A stretch of DNA of 5,780 nt from Acidimicrobiia bacterium (GTDB lineage: Bacteria; Actinomycetota; Acidimicrobiia; Spongiisociales; ZC4RG35). Under the pieces are notes generated by a model. The model saw nothing but the letters and a program-made list of their open reading frames with translations. It had not been told where the DNA came from and did no database searches. The translations under genes were made by a program, and so were the position numbers. Shown here piece after piece: positions 5,398-5,780 of the stretch; within the stretch, counting starts at the first letter, position 1, and each line of letters opens with the position of its first letter. The stretch covers positions 1-5,780 of the forward strand of contig JAUXMQ010000091.1 in NCBI GenBank assembly GCA_030623125.1, given 5' to 3'.

Positions 5398-5404
5398 CAG
5401 TCAG

Positions 5405-5780
5405 ATGGATATTCGAGAAGTCGCGTCCGGTGTTCACCACGTGACCGCTTCTCGGGTGAGCTGGCAACTGATCGTGGAAGACGACGGCGTCACCCTGGTC
5501 GATGCCGGCTGGCCCCGGGATTATGACCGGGTGGTTGCCTCGCTCGAGCAGATCGGTCATTCCCCCGAGTCTGTCGACAGCATTCTCCTCACGCACGCTC
5601 ATGTCGACCACATGGGCACTGCAGAGAAAATGAGATCGCTTCACGGCATCCCCGTCAGGGCTCACGAAGATGAGTCCGAACTTGCCCGCGGACTGAGACA
5701 CGAGGCGATAACCACCGCCAAGGTGATGTCTCAGATGTGGCGGCCTTCGGTGTTCCAATTCGCCGTGATATCCCTCAGCC
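5405..5780 (+). CDS. Metallo-beta-lactamase-fold hydrolase, N-terminal part (3' partial)
   Basis: The first 125 residues are present and the frame is open to the right edge. The N-terminus shows the usual opening strands (VASGVHHVTASRVSWQLIVEDDG, within residues 6-28), then VTLVDAGWPRDY (29-40) with the conserved Asp33-Ala-Gly, and then ILLTHAHVDHMG (60-71). The last contains the dinuclear metal motif HxHxDH (His64, His66, Asp68, His69). IPVRAHEDE (82-90) follows as the next conserved strand. This is the general MBL-fold group of glyoxalase II-like or other thioester, phosphodiester and lactone hydrolases; the missing C-terminal half carries the residues that would tell which. The ATG at 5405 follows a TAGCGT box by seven bases. 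Confidence 0.9.
   Translation, partial: MDIREVASGVHHVTASRVSWQLIVEDDGVTLVDAGWPRDYDRVVASLEQIGHSPESVDSILLTHAHVDHMGTAEKMRSLHGIPVRAHEDESELARGLRHEAITTAKVMSQMWRPSVFQFAVISLS

Noticed and set aside
5387..5758. Minus-strand open frame opposite the MBL-fold gene
   Set aside because: The plus strand carries the HxHxDH motif and a good start. The minus translation has no domain signature.
1..5780. CRISPR array, insertion sequence, tRNA/rRNA, toxin-antitoxin or defence cassette
   Set aside because: I saw no spaced direct repeats, transposase motifs, terminal inverted repeats or RNA gene patterns. The HNH protein is of the chromosomal DUF222 type and has no restriction or defence partner next to it.

Overview
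The window is GC-rich and gene-dense, and it reads like the chromosome of an actinobacterium, most plausibly an uncultured member of the Acidimicrobiia or a relative. Clues are a primary-type sigma factor C-terminus with the RERVRQIEARGLAKLRHPSR signature, a DUF222/HNH (13E12-type) protein, a stand-alone RibD-C reductase, a lipoprotein with a Thr/Pro-rich linker, and start codons placed directly behind TANNNT boxes. The lineage is an inference from gene style, not from a marker gene.

Layout. Bases 2-256 (+) are the end of a sigma-70 factor. It converges on a block of three minus-strand genes: a 94-residue membrane protein (253-537), a RibD-C pyrimidine reductase (593-1321) and a VOC/glyoxalase-fold protein (1376-1744). 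A 109-base divergent gap separates the VOC gene from a plus-strand secreted lipoprotein of the PEBP/YbhB family (1854-2444). That gene runs tail to tail into a second minus-strand block of four genes: a tandem-GNAT acetyltransferase (2432-3469), a 54-residue single-pass membrane protein that starts with GTG and is easily missed (3512-3676), a RimJ/RimL-type acetyltransferase (3707-4270) and the DUF222/HNH protein (4300-5340). A 64-base divergent gap leads to the 5' part of a metallo-beta-lactamase-fold hydrolase (5405 to the window edge).

The genes do not assemble into one recognisable pathway. They look like core or housekeeping-adjacent genes (sigma factor, flavin/folate-type reductase, acetyltransferases) mixed with general-purpose enzymes. 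I found no mobile element, CRISPR array, RNA gene or defence system.

The strongest non-gene signal is promoter architecture. Six genes have a TANNNT -10 box whose last base lies 6, 7 or 8 bases before the start codon, with no good Shine-Dalgarno sequence, as expected for leaderless mRNAs. Two of the other three genes with a visible start have clear Shine-Dalgarno sites, and the third has a weaker one. The 54-residue gene is the other item that a standard annotation would probably miss. I see nothing that I would call a new biological system.
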